NCBI GenBank assembly: GCA_031409955.1 | Contig: JANNYF010000050.1 | Span: 1-34,466 of the forward strand | DNA length: 34,466 bases | Direction of reading: 5' to 3' | DNA from: JAFDVL01 sp031409955 | Lineage (GTDB): Bacteria; Acidobacteriota; Blastocatellia; RBC074 | Shown: positions 7,554-15,908 of the stretch, piece by piece | Numbering within the stretch: position 1 is the stretch's first letter | Layout: each line of letters opens with the position of its first letter | Position numbers and translations under genes: made by a program | The notes under the pieces: model-generated | Databases searched by the model: none | What the model saw: the letters and a program-made list of their open reading frames with translations, nothing else | Told to the model about the DNA's origin: nothing

Positions 7554-7901
7554 TTACTTCCGCGTGCGGCTGTTGTGTTTCTTGCGGTAAATCTTGCGGC
7601 TGGTTTGATTCATGTCCTGATGAATATCTTTGCGTTCGGCTCCAGTGACGGTTCCATCTGCTTTGGCCGCAGCTTTGTCGGCTTTGATTTCCTTGGCGTC
7701 CTTCACCAACGAGCCGGTTTCGCGTTTGGTCAGTTCTTTGGAGCGCACCCCGCGTTTGACGCGTTTGGCTTGATTATGTTGTCGTGCTGTCACGCCCGGC
7801 GTGTTGGTTCCCGGCTGTGTTTTTTCAGTTTGTGCTCCGGCGATGATCGTCAAAGCGAGTGAAAAGCAGAGTGTCAGTAAAAATGTGAATCGTGTGTTCA
7901 T
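7554..7901 (-). CDS. Small basic exported protein, conserved type, function unknown
   Basis: A 115-aa protein beginning MNTRFTFLLTLCFSLALTII with a cleavable signal peptide ending near AGAQ, so it is exported. The mature part is highly basic: RQHNQAKRVKRGVRSKELTK, then KADGTVTGAERKDIHQD and a C-terminal NQTSRKIYRKKHNSRTRK. This pattern (RI.QGVxSGELTxxE ... ADGxVTxxER ... LNxxSRxIYxxKHN) recurs in many Gram-negative genomes as an uncharacterised family. The ADGxVTxxER segment could form a helix-loop-helix resembling a calcium-binding or EF-hand-like loop, but this is only a guess. GGAG precedes the ATG at 7901; an upstream in-frame ATG at 7934 would spoil the signal peptide. Confidence 0.75.
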   Translation of the reverse strand: MNTRFTFLLTLCFSLALTIIAGAQTEKTQPGTNTPGVTARQHNQAKRVKRGVRSKELTKRETGSLVKDAKEIKADKAAAKADGTVTGAERKDIHQDMNQTSRKIYRKKHNSRTRK

Positions 7902-8038
7902 AACTTTTTTCTCCAGTTTGGTTAAGAGGGTCAATTTTCTTGTTCAGTGCATAGTGCAGGAAGTCGGTCAGTTGTATCAAAATATTTTCACCGCTGATTG
8001 GCTTAGCGGTTCTGCTTTGAATGTTCTGATTCTCTAGC

Positions 8039-8055
8039 AACAACGCTTCGTTGTT
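8039..8055. other. Dyad in the divergent intergenic region 7902-8231
   Basis: AACAACG-CTT-CGTTGTT is a perfect 7-bp hairpin in the 330-bp gap between the divergent genes starting at 7901 and 8232. Related CAACGAAG sequence occurs 20 nt further on. It could be an operator or a transcript hairpin. I see no gene in this gap. Confidence 0.4.
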
Positions 8056-8231
8056 CGTTAAGTAGTGCAACGAAGGTCAGCTTTGTATCAATTTTTTTCT
8101 GGCTTTTTTCTATCAGAGAAATTCAAATGGCTGATCTGGTTTCCTGCTCATTCCTGCGCTTATGAGCAGCGTAAATTTTTCGTTTGAAATTTAGGCAGAC
8201 CGGAAACAATAAACATTGAGGCAGAAGGAAT

Positions 8232-9452
8232 ATGAAATCATCATTCAGCAAAACTTTGGGCAGCAAAACTTTGGGCAGCAAAACTCTGGGCGCAGTGGCA
8301 ACACTGCTGCTTGTCCCTTTCGTAGCTTTTCCACAAACACCCACTACGGCGCAAGACTGGGCGAAGCAAAGCGCACAACAATTCAGCCAGCAGAACTACG
8401 ATGGAGCGATCCAATCGGCCTCCGAATGTATCAAGCTCATCCCGAAAGCAGACAATTGTTATGTGATGCGAGCCTACGCCTATCGGCAGAAAGACGACTA
8501 CAAGGCGGCGCTGAGCGATCTCAATAAAGCGATTGAGATGGCTCCGAGCAATGGCAAATATTATGTGGGGCGCGGCAATGTCTACTTCGATCAAGACCGC
8601 TTTGCCGAAGCTATGGCTGATTTCAATAAAGCGCTTGCGCTTGATGCCACGCTCACGAATGCGTATCTGGGCCGAGCGCATGTGCATTGCAAACAGAGCA
8701 ATCTGGCATTGGCCGCGGTTGAGGAAAAGAAAGTGTTGGAGTTGGGCGGCAAGCTGGCGAAAACCTGCGTCGAGATCAAACAGAATGAAGGCAAACGCGA
8801 GGAGCTTCTCAAAACCATGCTCGCGGAGCGGTATTACAAAGAGGGCGTAGACAATTTTAAGGCAGGCGAAATGGAGTTTGCGTATCTCGCCTTCTCCAAG
8901 GTCATTGACCTGCGGCCCAAAGATTTTCAGGCCTACTTCTATCGCGCCTTGACGAACTTTCACCGCGACCAACTGAAAGATGCAACCGCAGATTTTGATC
9001 GTGTCTATGAACTCAATCCCAAGTTGCCCGACTTGTATTATTACCGCGGCGCAATGGCCCACAAGAAAAATGACGCTGAAAAAGCTGTCGCCGAATTTAC
9101 GAAAGCCATTGAATTGAATCCCAAATATGTGGAGGCCCTGGATTCACGCGGAACCGTGTATGTGGCGGTCAAATTATTCCCGCAAGCCATCGCCGATTTT
9201 TCCAAAGTAATCGAACTAAAACCGACGAGTGCGGCGGCCTATTATAAAAGGGGCGTGGCGCACTACCTGAGCCGCAGTTTTGAGAATGCCATTCTGGATA
9301 TGAACAAACTGATTGACTCCAATCCCAAAGAGGCGCAGACCTATCAACTGCGCGCGGCTTCGTACTGCCAGCTTGGCAAAAAAGTGTTGGCGCAAGCGGA
9401 TGAAAAGAAAATCGTGGAACTGGGTGGAAAAGTGGAAAGTCCGTGCCAATAA
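8232..9452 (+). CDS. Exported tetratricopeptide-repeat (TPR) protein
   Basis: A 406-aa protein with an N-terminal signal peptide (hydrophobic core AVATLLLVPFVAF, likely cleavage after FPQT) and about eight to ten TPR units. Examples are AKQSAQQFSQQNYDGAIQSA, NGKYYVGRGNVYFDQDRFAE, FQAYFYRALTNFHRDQLKDA, DLYYYRGAMAHKKNDAEKAV and SAAAYYKRGVAHYLSRSFEN. TPRs are protein-protein interaction scaffolds, so this is probably a periplasmic or outer-membrane-associated assembly factor with no enzymatic motif. The phrase KKVLELGGK appears in the middle and again near the C terminus, each closing a block of repeats, which suggests an internal duplication. GCAGAAGGAAT precedes the ATG. The n-region of the signal peptide carries a 15-bp tandem repeat. 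Confidence 0.85.
   Translation: MKSSFSKTLGSKTLGSKTLGAVATLLLVPFVAFPQTPTTAQDWAKQSAQQFSQQNYDGAIQSASECIKLIPKADNCYVMRAYAYRQKDDYKAALSDLNKAIEMAPSNGKYYVGRGNVYFDQDRFAEAMADFNKALALDATLTNAYLGRAHVHCKQSNLALAAVEEKKVLELGGKLAKTCVEIKQNEGKREELLKTMLAERYYKEGVDNFKAGEMEFAYLAFSKVIDLRPKDFQAYFYRALTNFHRDQLKDATADFDRVYELNPKLPDLYYYRGAMAHKKNDAEKAVAEFTKAIELNPKYVEALDSRGTVYVAVKLFPQAIADFSKVIELKPTSAAAYYKRGVAHYLSRSFENAILDMNKLIDSNPKEAQTYQLRAASYCQLGKKVLAQADEKKIVELGGKVESPCQ
8247..8291 (+). repeat. Three 15-bp tandem repeats in the signal-peptide n-region
   Basis: AGCAAAACTTTGGGC is repeated three times head to tail, the last copy with one change. It encodes SKTLG SKTLG SKTLG just before the hydrophobic core. Copy-number changes would stay in frame and alter only the length and charge of the n-region. 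Confidence 0.9.
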
Positions 9453-9502
9453 CTCGGCTCCAAAAAGATTGAAGAACTAACTGAAAAGCATGCCGTTTGC
9501 CG

Positions 9503-10276
9503 TTACGGCTTTGTTTCGTTCTGTCTATTCTTCAGAATTTTTTTCACCTTCCGCTTGAGTTTGCTCGGTTCTGTATCTGCGGGTTCTGAATTGGGTGCTT
9601 GCGCATCCGACGTTGTTTCCCCTAATGGTGATTCTATGGTTCCGCCTGTTCCCGACGATTCCTCACCATCAGTTACCAAATTACTGACCGGGGGCGAGTT
9701 CGGTTTCGTTGTTCCCGGTGTCTTTGTTTTTACGGCGGGCGGCAAAGTTCCTTTATCAAAAGGCGTTGCCGATTTTCTTTCGAGCGATTCGATGGCGACT
9801 TCGTTGCCGTCTGATTTCAGCTTATTGACCGTCGAAGTTTTTCCGCCACAGAGGGGGTACATACATCTCGACGACTTTCCACTCGCGGGCTTTTTCCGAG
9901 TGTTCCAGGAATCATTACCGCCTCCCATAAAAATTTGCGAAGTCTGCGTTTGATTCGGATGGGTCGGGGGGTTGTTCGGCTTGGCGGTCTTTGCCTTGCT
10001 ACTTTCATTGACGTGCGGATCGCCCCAAACATTCGTCGTCGTCTTTTTTCTGCTCTTTGCCACTTCATTGCCATCAGATTTCAGGTAACTGACTTCCTGA
10101 TTGGCATAGCGGTCGTGTGCTTTATTCGTCGTGACGGTTTTGGCTTTGGCTTTGACGCGGGACTTGCTCGCTTTGCTCTTGGCGTCAAAGTCGGGATGCC
10201 GCTGCGCCTGGGCCTGGCCCACAAAAATAAAGGCACAACTCAGCAGGGCAAGGGCGATTAAGGTTCTTCTCAACAT
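9503..10276 (-). CDS. Exported low-complexity repeat protein, function unknown
   Basis: A 257-aa protein from the ATG at 10276, preceded by an excellent GAGGAGG. The signal peptide MLRRTLIALALLSCAFIFVG ends near QAQAQ. The mature protein is rich in Lys, Ser, Thr, Pro and Asn and looks disordered. LKSDGNEVA occurs twice (YLKSDGNEVAKSR, KLKSDGNEVAIES), each followed by a basic Ser/Thr stretch, and a third block ends VTDGEESSGTGG. The C terminus is strongly basic (KLKRKVKKILKNRQNETKP). Two Cys are close together (SSRCMYPLCGGK). The ORF is open 48 codons upstream, but the signal peptide and ribosome site fix the start. It is divergent from the sigma factor gene and convergent with the TPR gene (50 nt). 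I do not recognise a family. Confidence 0.65.
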   Translation of the reverse strand: MLRRTLIALALLSCAFIFVGQAQAQRHPDFDAKSKASKSRVKAKAKTVTTNKAHDRYANQEVSYLKSDGNEVAKSRKKTTTNVWGDPHVNESSKAKTAKPNNPPTHPNQTQTSQIFMGGGNDSWNTRKKPASGKSSRCMYPLCGGKTSTVNKLKSDGNEVAIESLERKSATPFDKGTLPPAVKTKTPGTTKPNSPPVSNLVTDGEESSGTGGTIESPLGETTSDAQAPNSEPADTEPSKLKRKVKKILKNRQNETKP

Positions 10277-10419
10277 AACGTGCCTCCTCTTTTCCAGCGT
10301 GCTTTGCAGTTTCGCGCCAGCCATCGCAAGAACAATTCCCGCGTCTGGTTCGGTACATAGTGCAGGCCGGGCGCAAAATGTATCAGGAAGTTTGGCTATT
10401 TTTTTCGCGGCAAGTTTCA

Positions 10420-10448
10420 TTGCCCCTGCCCACGGTTGCGGGTAGAAT
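10420..10448 (+). promoter_or_regulatory. Predicted sigma-70-type promoter of the ECF sigma gene
   Basis: TTGCCC (10420-10425), a 17-bp spacer, then TAGAAT (10443-10448). The expected transcription start falls a few bases before the ATG at 10459, which has no Shine-Dalgarno, so the mRNA would be nearly leaderless. Confidence 0.55.
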
Positions 10449-10458
10449 CCGCCACGAT

Positions 10459-11022
10459 ATGCAACGCAGCGTAGACACCTCGCTCAACAATGACCTGGTA
10501 ACTAACATTCAGCAGGGCGATTCGGCGGCGGAGACGGCACTGTACGAAAAGTTCGCCTCCCGCATTTACTTTCTCGCGCTCAGCGAATTGCACTCGAAAG
10601 ACGACGCCGAAGACGTGCGTGCCGAAACGTTCCTGCGCGTGATCCAAGCCCTGCGCGAAGGCAAACTGCGCTCGGCGGAATCGCTGCCGTCCTTTATTGT
10701 CGGCTTTGCGCTGAACATCATCCGCGAACTCGTGCGGCACAAATACAAAACCGATTCGCTCGAAGATTACGAATACGATGTCGCCAGCGAAGGGTCATCG
10801 GAAGACGTGTTTCTGGATGCCGAAACGAGCCGCGCGATGGAGCAAGCTGCCAAAAAGTTGAAGCCGCGCGAGCAACAATTTCTGCGCATGTATTATTACG
10901 AAGAGTTGCCGAAGGAAGAAATTTCCGCGCGGCTGGGGATCAAGGAAGACCGCTTACGACTCATCAAATCGCGCACGTTGCAGAGCTTTCGAGAAATTTA
11001 TAAAAAAATGGCGAGAGGCTGA
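10459..11022 (+). CDS. RNA polymerase sigma factor, ECF type
   Basis: A 187-aa sigma-70-family factor with only regions 2 and 4. Region 2 is about residues 15-75 (ETALYEKFASRIYFLALSEL, DDAEDVRAETFLRVIQAL). Region 4 is about 130-180 (LKPREQQFLRMYYYEELPKE, EISARLGIKEDRLRLIKSRT, a helix-turn-helix). It directs RNA polymerase to a dedicated set of promoters. The ORF extends 33 codons upstream, but that part covers the predicted promoter, so MQRSVDTSLNND at 10459 is preferred. Downstream on the same strand are an esterase and then a zinc-finger transmembrane protein with the look of a cognate anti-sigma factor. A CHAT protein follows. The regulon is unknown. Confidence 0.85.
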   Translation: MQRSVDTSLNNDLVTNIQQGDSAAETALYEKFASRIYFLALSELHSKDDAEDVRAETFLRVIQALREGKLRSAESLPSFIVGFALNIIRELVRHKYKTDSLEDYEYDVASEGSSEDVFLDAETSRAMEQAAKKLKPREQQFLRMYYYEELPKEEISARLGIKEDRLRLIKSRTLQSFREIYKKMARG

Positions 11023-11113
11023 TACAAATTGCAGAGTGCCGACACTAAGTAGCGAACCCGGATGGGTGAGGGTAGCAAAACAACCCCTATTTTTTTGGAA
11101 GGAACGCTGCACC

Positions 11114-12136
11114 ATGAAAAAACAAATTCTCTTCGCTCTCGTCATCGCCTTAACGACTCTCGGCCTGTTCGCCCAAACCACGCCACGCCAACGCGGCGCG
11201 CGGGCGGAAAAGATTCGCAATGCCCGGCAAAACAAAGATGAAGCGGCGGCAAAGCCTACGAACAACGGTTCGTTCGTCGTTGGCAAAAATCGGTTCACGA
11301 CCGTCGTGAACGGCGACACGCGCGAATACTACGTTCACGTGCCGAAAAGCTACAACAAATCCACGCCGGCTCCGGTGGTGTTTATGTTGCACGGCACGAG
11401 CGGCGATGGCCTGAAGTTCTACAACATTTCTGGTTGGAAAGAAGTCGGCGAAACCGAAAACCTCATCACGGTGTATCCGTCCTCCTGGCATCATTGCATC
11501 ACCGAGGATGGTCAGCGTAAGAACACGACCAAGTGGAATATCTATCCCGGCAGCTTTGAATATTGCCCCGGCGAAATCCCCAAAGATGACATCAAGTTTT
11601 TGCATCAGGTGATTGATGAGTTGTGCGGCAAATTCACGGTGAATCAGAAAATGATTTATATGGTGGGCTTTTCCAATGGCGGGCAAATGACGGCGCGCAT
11701 TGGCGTCGAGATGTCTGATCGTGTCGCCGCTGTTGTTTCCAGCGCCGGGTTCTTGCCGTCGGCAAGTACTTATACGCCGAAACGATTATTGCCCGTCCTT
11801 GCACAAGTCGGGACAAATGATGACAGGTACATGGCGTTGTCCGGCGGCGGCCCGTTGCCAATGAACTTCGATCAGCTTTTCGCCCAATCACCATTTTTCA
11901 AAGGAGAGATGAAGGCCTATAGCTCAACCTATAAACTAAACCCCAACTACACAACGGGCGGCGACCCGAACAAAGTGATCTGGCTTGATGCCAAAGGCAC
12001 GTCGGGCGATCCGAACAATGTCTTTCGCTTTGCGTTGATTAAGGGCATGTTTCATGTGTATCCCAATGGTGAGAATTTCCGCCTGGAAGGCGCGGAATTA
12101 AACTGGAAGTGGCTGAAGCAATATAGGCTCCCCTAA
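11114..12136 (+). CDS. Exported PHB-depolymerase/feruloyl-esterase-like alpha/beta hydrolase
   Basis: A 340-aa secreted esterase. The signal peptide MKKQILFALVIALTTLGLFA is followed by a short basic stretch and an alpha/beta-hydrolase core. Visible motifs are the oxyanion-side HGTSGDG, the nucleophile elbow GFSNGG (Ser187) and QVGTNDD with Asp236 or Asp237 as the likely acid. The likely catalytic His314 is in KGMFHVYPNG. This fits the LpqC/COG3509 family, which cleaves polyhydroxyalkanoates, feruloyl or acetyl esters of polysaccharides. The actual ester is not predictable. GGAAGGAAC lies upstream of the ATG at 11114; the 26 residues of open frame before it do not form a signal peptide. It sits 91 nt downstream of the sigma factor and may be co-transcribed. 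Confidence 0.85.
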   Translation: MKKQILFALVIALTTLGLFAQTTPRQRGARAEKIRNARQNKDEAAAKPTNNGSFVVGKNRFTTVVNGDTREYYVHVPKSYNKSTPAPVVFMLHGTSGDGLKFYNISGWKEVGETENLITVYPSSWHHCITEDGQRKNTTKWNIYPGSFEYCPGEIPKDDIKFLHQVIDELCGKFTVNQKMIYMVGFSNGGQMTARIGVEMSDRVAAVVSSAGFLPSASTYTPKRLLPVLAQVGTNDDRYMALSGGGPLPMNFDQLFAQSPFFKGEMKAYSSTYKLNPNYTTGGDPNKVIWLDAKGTSGDPNNVFRFALIKGMFHVYPNGENFRLEGAELNWKWLKQYRLP

Positions 12137-12152
12137 CTTGGGGACGCGGGCT

Positions 12153-12218
12153 GGTACAGTACGAGGAGCGGTAGCGACTTGGTGTCTCCCAGTTCGCTAC
12201 CGCTCGCCGTACCGTACC
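12153..12218. repeat. 25-bp imperfect inverted repeat (GGTACxGTACG...GCGGTAGCGA)
   Basis: Arms 12153-12177 and 12194-12218 pair at 22 of 25 positions around a 16-nt loop, between the esterase and the zinc-finger gene. A single copy of the same 25-mer (two differences from the second arm) occurs at 27915-27939. Confidence 0.75.
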
Positions 12219-12241
12219 CATTGGCAAGCAGGCAGTAAGCA

Positions 12242-13111
12242 ATGAATCATCACGAGATTGAGCAACAAGACATCATCGAGCACTACGTGCGGCATCAATT
12301 GAAGCCCGACGAACGGCGCGCATTTCAGGAACATTATTTCGCGTGCGAGCCATGCTTTGATCAGGTACAAATGACCGCGAAATTTATTGCAGGCGTGCAA
12401 CGCTCTTCCCGCGTTGGCGTGTTAGCCGAGAGCGCCCGCGAAATCACCAGCGTAGGCGGCGCGGCTTCCTGGTGGGCAAATTGGTTCAACCCCGCGTTCG
12501 CAATGGCGGCGACAGCCTGTTTGCTATTGGCGGTTGCGTTAGGCTGGATCGTCTTCAACCAAATCCCAAAGCTGCAAGCGGAAATTGCCCAGGAACGACA
12601 GGCACGCGAACAGCTTGCCCGCGAAAAAGAGCAAAGCCAGCAAGCCGCCCAGACAGCCCTGGACAAAGAGCGCCAACAAGCCGCCCAGGAAAAATCCGCG
12701 CGGGAAAAGCTGGAAGGCCAAATCGCGCGCCATCAATCACCTGTGCCCGTGATGACGCCCTCACGCCCGAACACTGAAACCAGAGCCAACGTTCCCGTCG
12801 TGATTTTGGAATCCACGCGCGATGCCCAATCTGGCACAAATTTTCAGCTTCCAGAAAATGCCAACGCCCTGACGCTGTGGGTTGAGGTAGAGGCGGGGAA
12901 TCGCTTCGATGGTTTTCAAATGCAAATCTACGATGCCAGTGGGCGGGCGATCAAAACCATCAACGGCTTGAAAGCCAATTCGTATGGGGCATTGGCCGCC
13001 AGCGTGTCCACCCAACAACTACAGGCGGGAAAATATTTGGTCAAGCTGTTTGGCCTGAAAAATCAGCAAAAAGAATTAGTGGGCGATTACGACCTAACCC
13101 TGCGTAAATAG
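12242..13111 (+). CDS. Zinc-finger transmembrane protein, anti-sigma-factor-like
   Basis: A 289-aa protein. Residues 5-42 (EIEQQDIIEHYVRHQLKPDE ... HYFACEPCFDQV) form a zf-HC2-type anti-sigma zinc finger with ligands His31, Cys35 and Cys38 (H-x3-C-x2-C). A transmembrane helix follows at about 83-105 (AFAMAATACLLLAVALGWIV). Then comes a Gln/Glu/Ala-rich coiled coil (about 108-160, QERQAREQLAREKEQSQQAA) and a globular C-terminal domain on the outer side (VVILESTRD ... TLWVEVEAGNRFDGFQM ... AGKYLVKLFGL) that looks like an all-beta sensor. The zinc finger would hold the upstream ECF sigma at the membrane until the outer domain senses a signal. It lies 105 nt after the esterase and 47 nt before the CHAT gene. 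Confidence 0.8.
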   Translation: MNHHEIEQQDIIEHYVRHQLKPDERRAFQEHYFACEPCFDQVQMTAKFIAGVQRSSRVGVLAESAREITSVGGAASWWANWFNPAFAMAATACLLLAVALGWIVFNQIPKLQAEIAQERQAREQLAREKEQSQQAAQTALDKERQQAAQEKSAREKLEGQIARHQSPVPVMTPSRPNTETRANVPVVILESTRDAQSGTNFQLPENANALTLWVEVEAGNRFDGFQMQIYDASGRAIKTINGLKANSYGALAASVSTQQLQAGKYLVKLFGLKNQQKELVGDYDLTLRK

Positions 13112-13158
13112 AGAGCGATTTTCCTGATTTTTGGGCGGCTGTTCGTTGGGGAACCATC

Positions 13159-15789
13159 ATGAAAACCCTTTGCTTCATCATCTTCGCTCTCATCGCGCTG
13201 CCTGCCTTTCCCGCCGCGCAAACCGAGAATGATGCCTTGCCTCGCCAAGCACCACCACAACCGATCATCATTGAGCCGCTGCTGAGAGAAGCCACGCAAT
13301 TGCTCAAAAGCGAGCAGTTTCAGGAAGCCTATCGCAAGGCCCGACAAGCGCAGCTCCTGAGTCAGCGACGCGGGCACAAAGCACGCGAGGCACAGGCCAC
13401 CAATCTGATGGCACTCGCAGCCATGTCAATCGGTCGTGTGACAGAAGCGATTGCGCTTTTCAAGCAGGCGTCAGTGGCGGCCAGCGAAGTTGCGCCGGAG
13501 GAGGTGCGGAAGATTCAATTGACGGCACTTGACCGCGCAGGCCGATTGTCTCGCACCGTCGGTCGGTATGAAGACGCGCTGTGGTGTTTGAATCAGGCGT
13601 TGCAACTTTGTCGCCAACGCAATGACCGGGCGGGTGAGGCCTTAATGCTTAGTCATCTCAGCGCGGTCTATTCAGACACAGGCGATTTTGCAATTGCAGC
13701 GCAAACGTTGCAGGAGGGGTTGATGTTGTCGCGGGCGTTGGGAGATCAGTATCTGGAAAAATCGCTCTTGCTTCGGGCCATGATTGTCGAAAAAGGGCGC
13801 GGCAATCTTCCGGCGGCCTTACAGCTTGGGGAGCAAGCGCTCGCGCTAGTGCTACGTCGCAGCGATACTGCCAGCAATAAGCAACCGCTGATTGTGACGA
13901 TGGAGTTGCAATATAACGTGGGGTTGATATACGCCGCACTGGATCAACATCAAAAAGCGAGCGAGATGTACCAACTGGCGCTCCAGCGGGCGCTCGAAGT
14001 TCACGTGCCACAAGTGCAAGCCTTTGTTTTAGGTGAATTGGCGTGGTCACAATTCAAATCGGGTCAGGCGAGCACCGCGCTTGAGACAATCACACAGGCG
14101 ATCACGGCCCTGCGGCAGGGTGGCGGCAACAAACATTTTGAGTCAAAGTTTTTGTATACCCGCGCCGAAGTGCAACGAACGCTGGGGCGTAATGCAGTAG
14201 CCCTCACCAGCTATCGGCAAGCCATTGCGACGCTCGAACAAGCCCGCTCGCTTTCGATCCCCACGGAAATTTCCCGCGCGGGGATCGTGGCGTCACGACA
14301 TAATGTTTTTGCGGGTGCAATTGATTTTCTGCTCAGCCAACAACTAACCGCTGAAGCGCTGGAGGTCGCCGAAGCCTATCACGCGCGCGCGTTTTTGGAT
14401 GTGTTGGCCGAAACAGGAATTGATTCGTCGCAAGAGCTAACCTCAGCGCAAAGAGAGGAGGAGGAAAAACTTTTCGCGCAGATTGCCAGCGTGCAAAAAG
14501 AGTTATGGAACCCGGAACTCAAGCCGGAAGAAGAACCGCAACTCAATCGCAAATTGGGCGAAGCAGAGAGCGCGCTGGAAACCTTTCGTCTCAAAGTTCG
14601 TCGCGCGAATCCGCGTTATGCCAGCGTTGAATCGCCACACCTCATCAAACCTGCCAACATTGCCAAAGACCTGCTGGATGCGGACACAGCGTTAGTGGAA
14701 TTCGTGCTGAGCGAGAAAAAATCCTTTGCCTGGGTCATTCATCGGGACAAGGTGATCTCGGTTGTCTTGCCGCCAGGCAAAGAGATTGAGGCCTTAGTCA
14801 CCAATTATCGGAACGAGTTTTCCGGCAAGATTAGTTCGCTCACCGCGATGCAGGCCATTGCCAAACAAAAAGCGCAAGGCCAGAAGATTTATCAGAAACT
14901 CTTTCAGCCGTTGGATGCCCATCTTACGACCGCGCGAAAATTGGTGATTGTTCCCGATGGCGCGCTGGCGTACCTGCCGTTTGAAACATTGGTCGCAACA
15001 ACCGCGTCTCCTTATTTGCTGGAACGATATGCGATCAGCTATGCGCCCTCGGCATCAGCACTGGCCGCGATTCAGGCCAGCCAACCCGCCACAGCAACAG
15101 AAGTAAAAGGCGAAGCAAAAGGGTTCATTGCGTTTGGCGATCCTCTGTATGCAAATCCGATATCAGCCCAGCTTGACCCCAATCTTAATAAAGTTGCAGT
15201 GCGTAACTTTGATCTCAAGCAATTGCCGTATACGCGCACCGAAGTGAATGAAATTGCCGCGTTGTTTCCGGCCTCAGAGCGTCGCGTTTTTCTGGGTCTG
15301 GACGCGCAAGAGCAAACCGTCAAAACCGAACCGCTCCATCAATATCGCTACGTGCATTTCGCCGCCCACAGCCACGTTGACGAAGATCATCCGGCACGTT
15401 CGGGCATCATTTTGTCAATGATGACGGATTCCAAAGAGGACGGGATGTTGCAGATGAGCGAAGTCATGCGACTGAAACTGAACGCAGATTTGGTGACGCT
15501 TTCGGCTTGTCGTACCGGGCTTGGCAAGCTCCTCAATGGCGAAGGGATGATTGGATTGACGCGGGCATTTTTCTATGCGGGCGCGGACAGCGTCGCCGTG
15601 AGTTTGTGGAACGTGAATGATATTGCTACGGCTTCGCTGATGAAATCCTTTTATAAAAGCCTGCAACAAGGAAAGGCCAAAGACGAAGCGCTACGCGAAG
15701 CCAAACTGGAATTGCTGAAAGGGCCACAACGCGCCTGGCGGCATCCCTATTATTGGGCAGCTTTTGTCTTGGTTGGTGAACATCTCTAA
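13159..15789 (+). CDS. Exported TPR-CHAT protein (putative caspase-like cysteine peptidase)
   Basis: An 876-aa protein with signal peptide MKTLCFIIFALIALPAFPAA, about eight TPR units (residues 40-400; e.g. RVTEAIALFKQASVAASEVA, RYEDALWCLNQALQLCRQRN) and a C-terminal CHAT domain (about 560-870). The CHAT catalytic dyad is intact: His737 in YVHFAAHSH and Cys784 in LVTLSACRTG, followed by GLTRAFFYAGADSVAVSLWN. CHAT domains are clan CD peptidases related to caspases and separase, activated when the attached repeats bind a partner. A coiled-coil linker (EEEEKLFAQIASVQKELW) joins the two halves. Export puts the likely substrate in the envelope, unlike the cytoplasmic TPR-CHAT effectors known from CRISPR type III-E and gasdermin systems. 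It follows the zinc-finger gene by 47 nt. Confidence 0.92.
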   Translation: MKTLCFIIFALIALPAFPAAQTENDALPRQAPPQPIIIEPLLREATQLLKSEQFQEAYRKARQAQLLSQRRGHKAREAQATNLMALAAMSIGRVTEAIALFKQASVAASEVAPEEVRKIQLTALDRAGRLSRTVGRYEDALWCLNQALQLCRQRNDRAGEALMLSHLSAVYSDTGDFAIAAQTLQEGLMLSRALGDQYLEKSLLLRAMIVEKGRGNLPAALQLGEQALALVLRRSDTASNKQPLIVTMELQYNVGLIYAALDQHQKASEMYQLALQRALEVHVPQVQAFVLGELAWSQFKSGQASTALETITQAITALRQGGGNKHFESKFLYTRAEVQRTLGRNAVALTSYRQAIATLEQARSLSIPTEISRAGIVASRHNVFAGAIDFLLSQQLTAEALEVAEAYHARAFLDVLAETGIDSSQELTSAQREEEEKLFAQIASVQKELWNPELKPEEEPQLNRKLGEAESALETFRLKVRRANPRYASVESPHLIKPANIAKDLLDADTALVEFVLSEKKSFAWVIHRDKVISVVLPPGKEIEALVTNYRNEFSGKISSLTAMQAIAKQKAQGQKIYQKLFQPLDAHLTTARKLVIVPDGALAYLPFETLVATTASPYLLERYAISYAPSASALAAIQASQPATATEVKGEAKGFIAFGDPLYANPISAQLDPNLNKVAVRNFDLKQLPYTRTEVNEIAALFPASERRVFLGLDAQEQTVKTEPLHQYRYVHFAAHSHVDEDHPARSGIILSMMTDSKEDGMLQMSEVMRLKLNADLVTLSACRTGLGKLLNGEGMIGLTRAFFYAGADSVAVSLWNVNDIATASLMKSFYKSLQQGKAKDEALREAKLELLKGPQRAWRHPYYWAAFVLVGEHL

Positions 15790-15843
15790 GCCTTCCGCTC
15801 GCAGCTATCAAATTCCCTTCTTTACTTAAGGTTACGACTTCCC

Positions 15844-15866
15844 TCCGCTAGCGGAAAGATTTTTTT
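15844..15866 (+). terminator. Weak possible terminator after the CHAT gene
   Basis: The palindrome TCCGCTAGCGGA (15844-15855) is followed by AAGA and seven T residues (15860-15866), 54 nt after the stop codon. The stem is short because the palindrome has no natural loop. Confidence 0.35.
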
Positions 15867-15908
15867 ATTGATTTTTAAGAGAGAAGTTGTACTTTATGGC
15901 CTATCAGG

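Noticed and set aside
9521..9540. Small hairpin near the end of the TPR and low-complexity genes (GCCGTTACGGC around 9500) as a terminator
   Set aside because: The stem is only 4 bp with a broken T-tract, and it overlaps the stop codon of the minus-strand gene.
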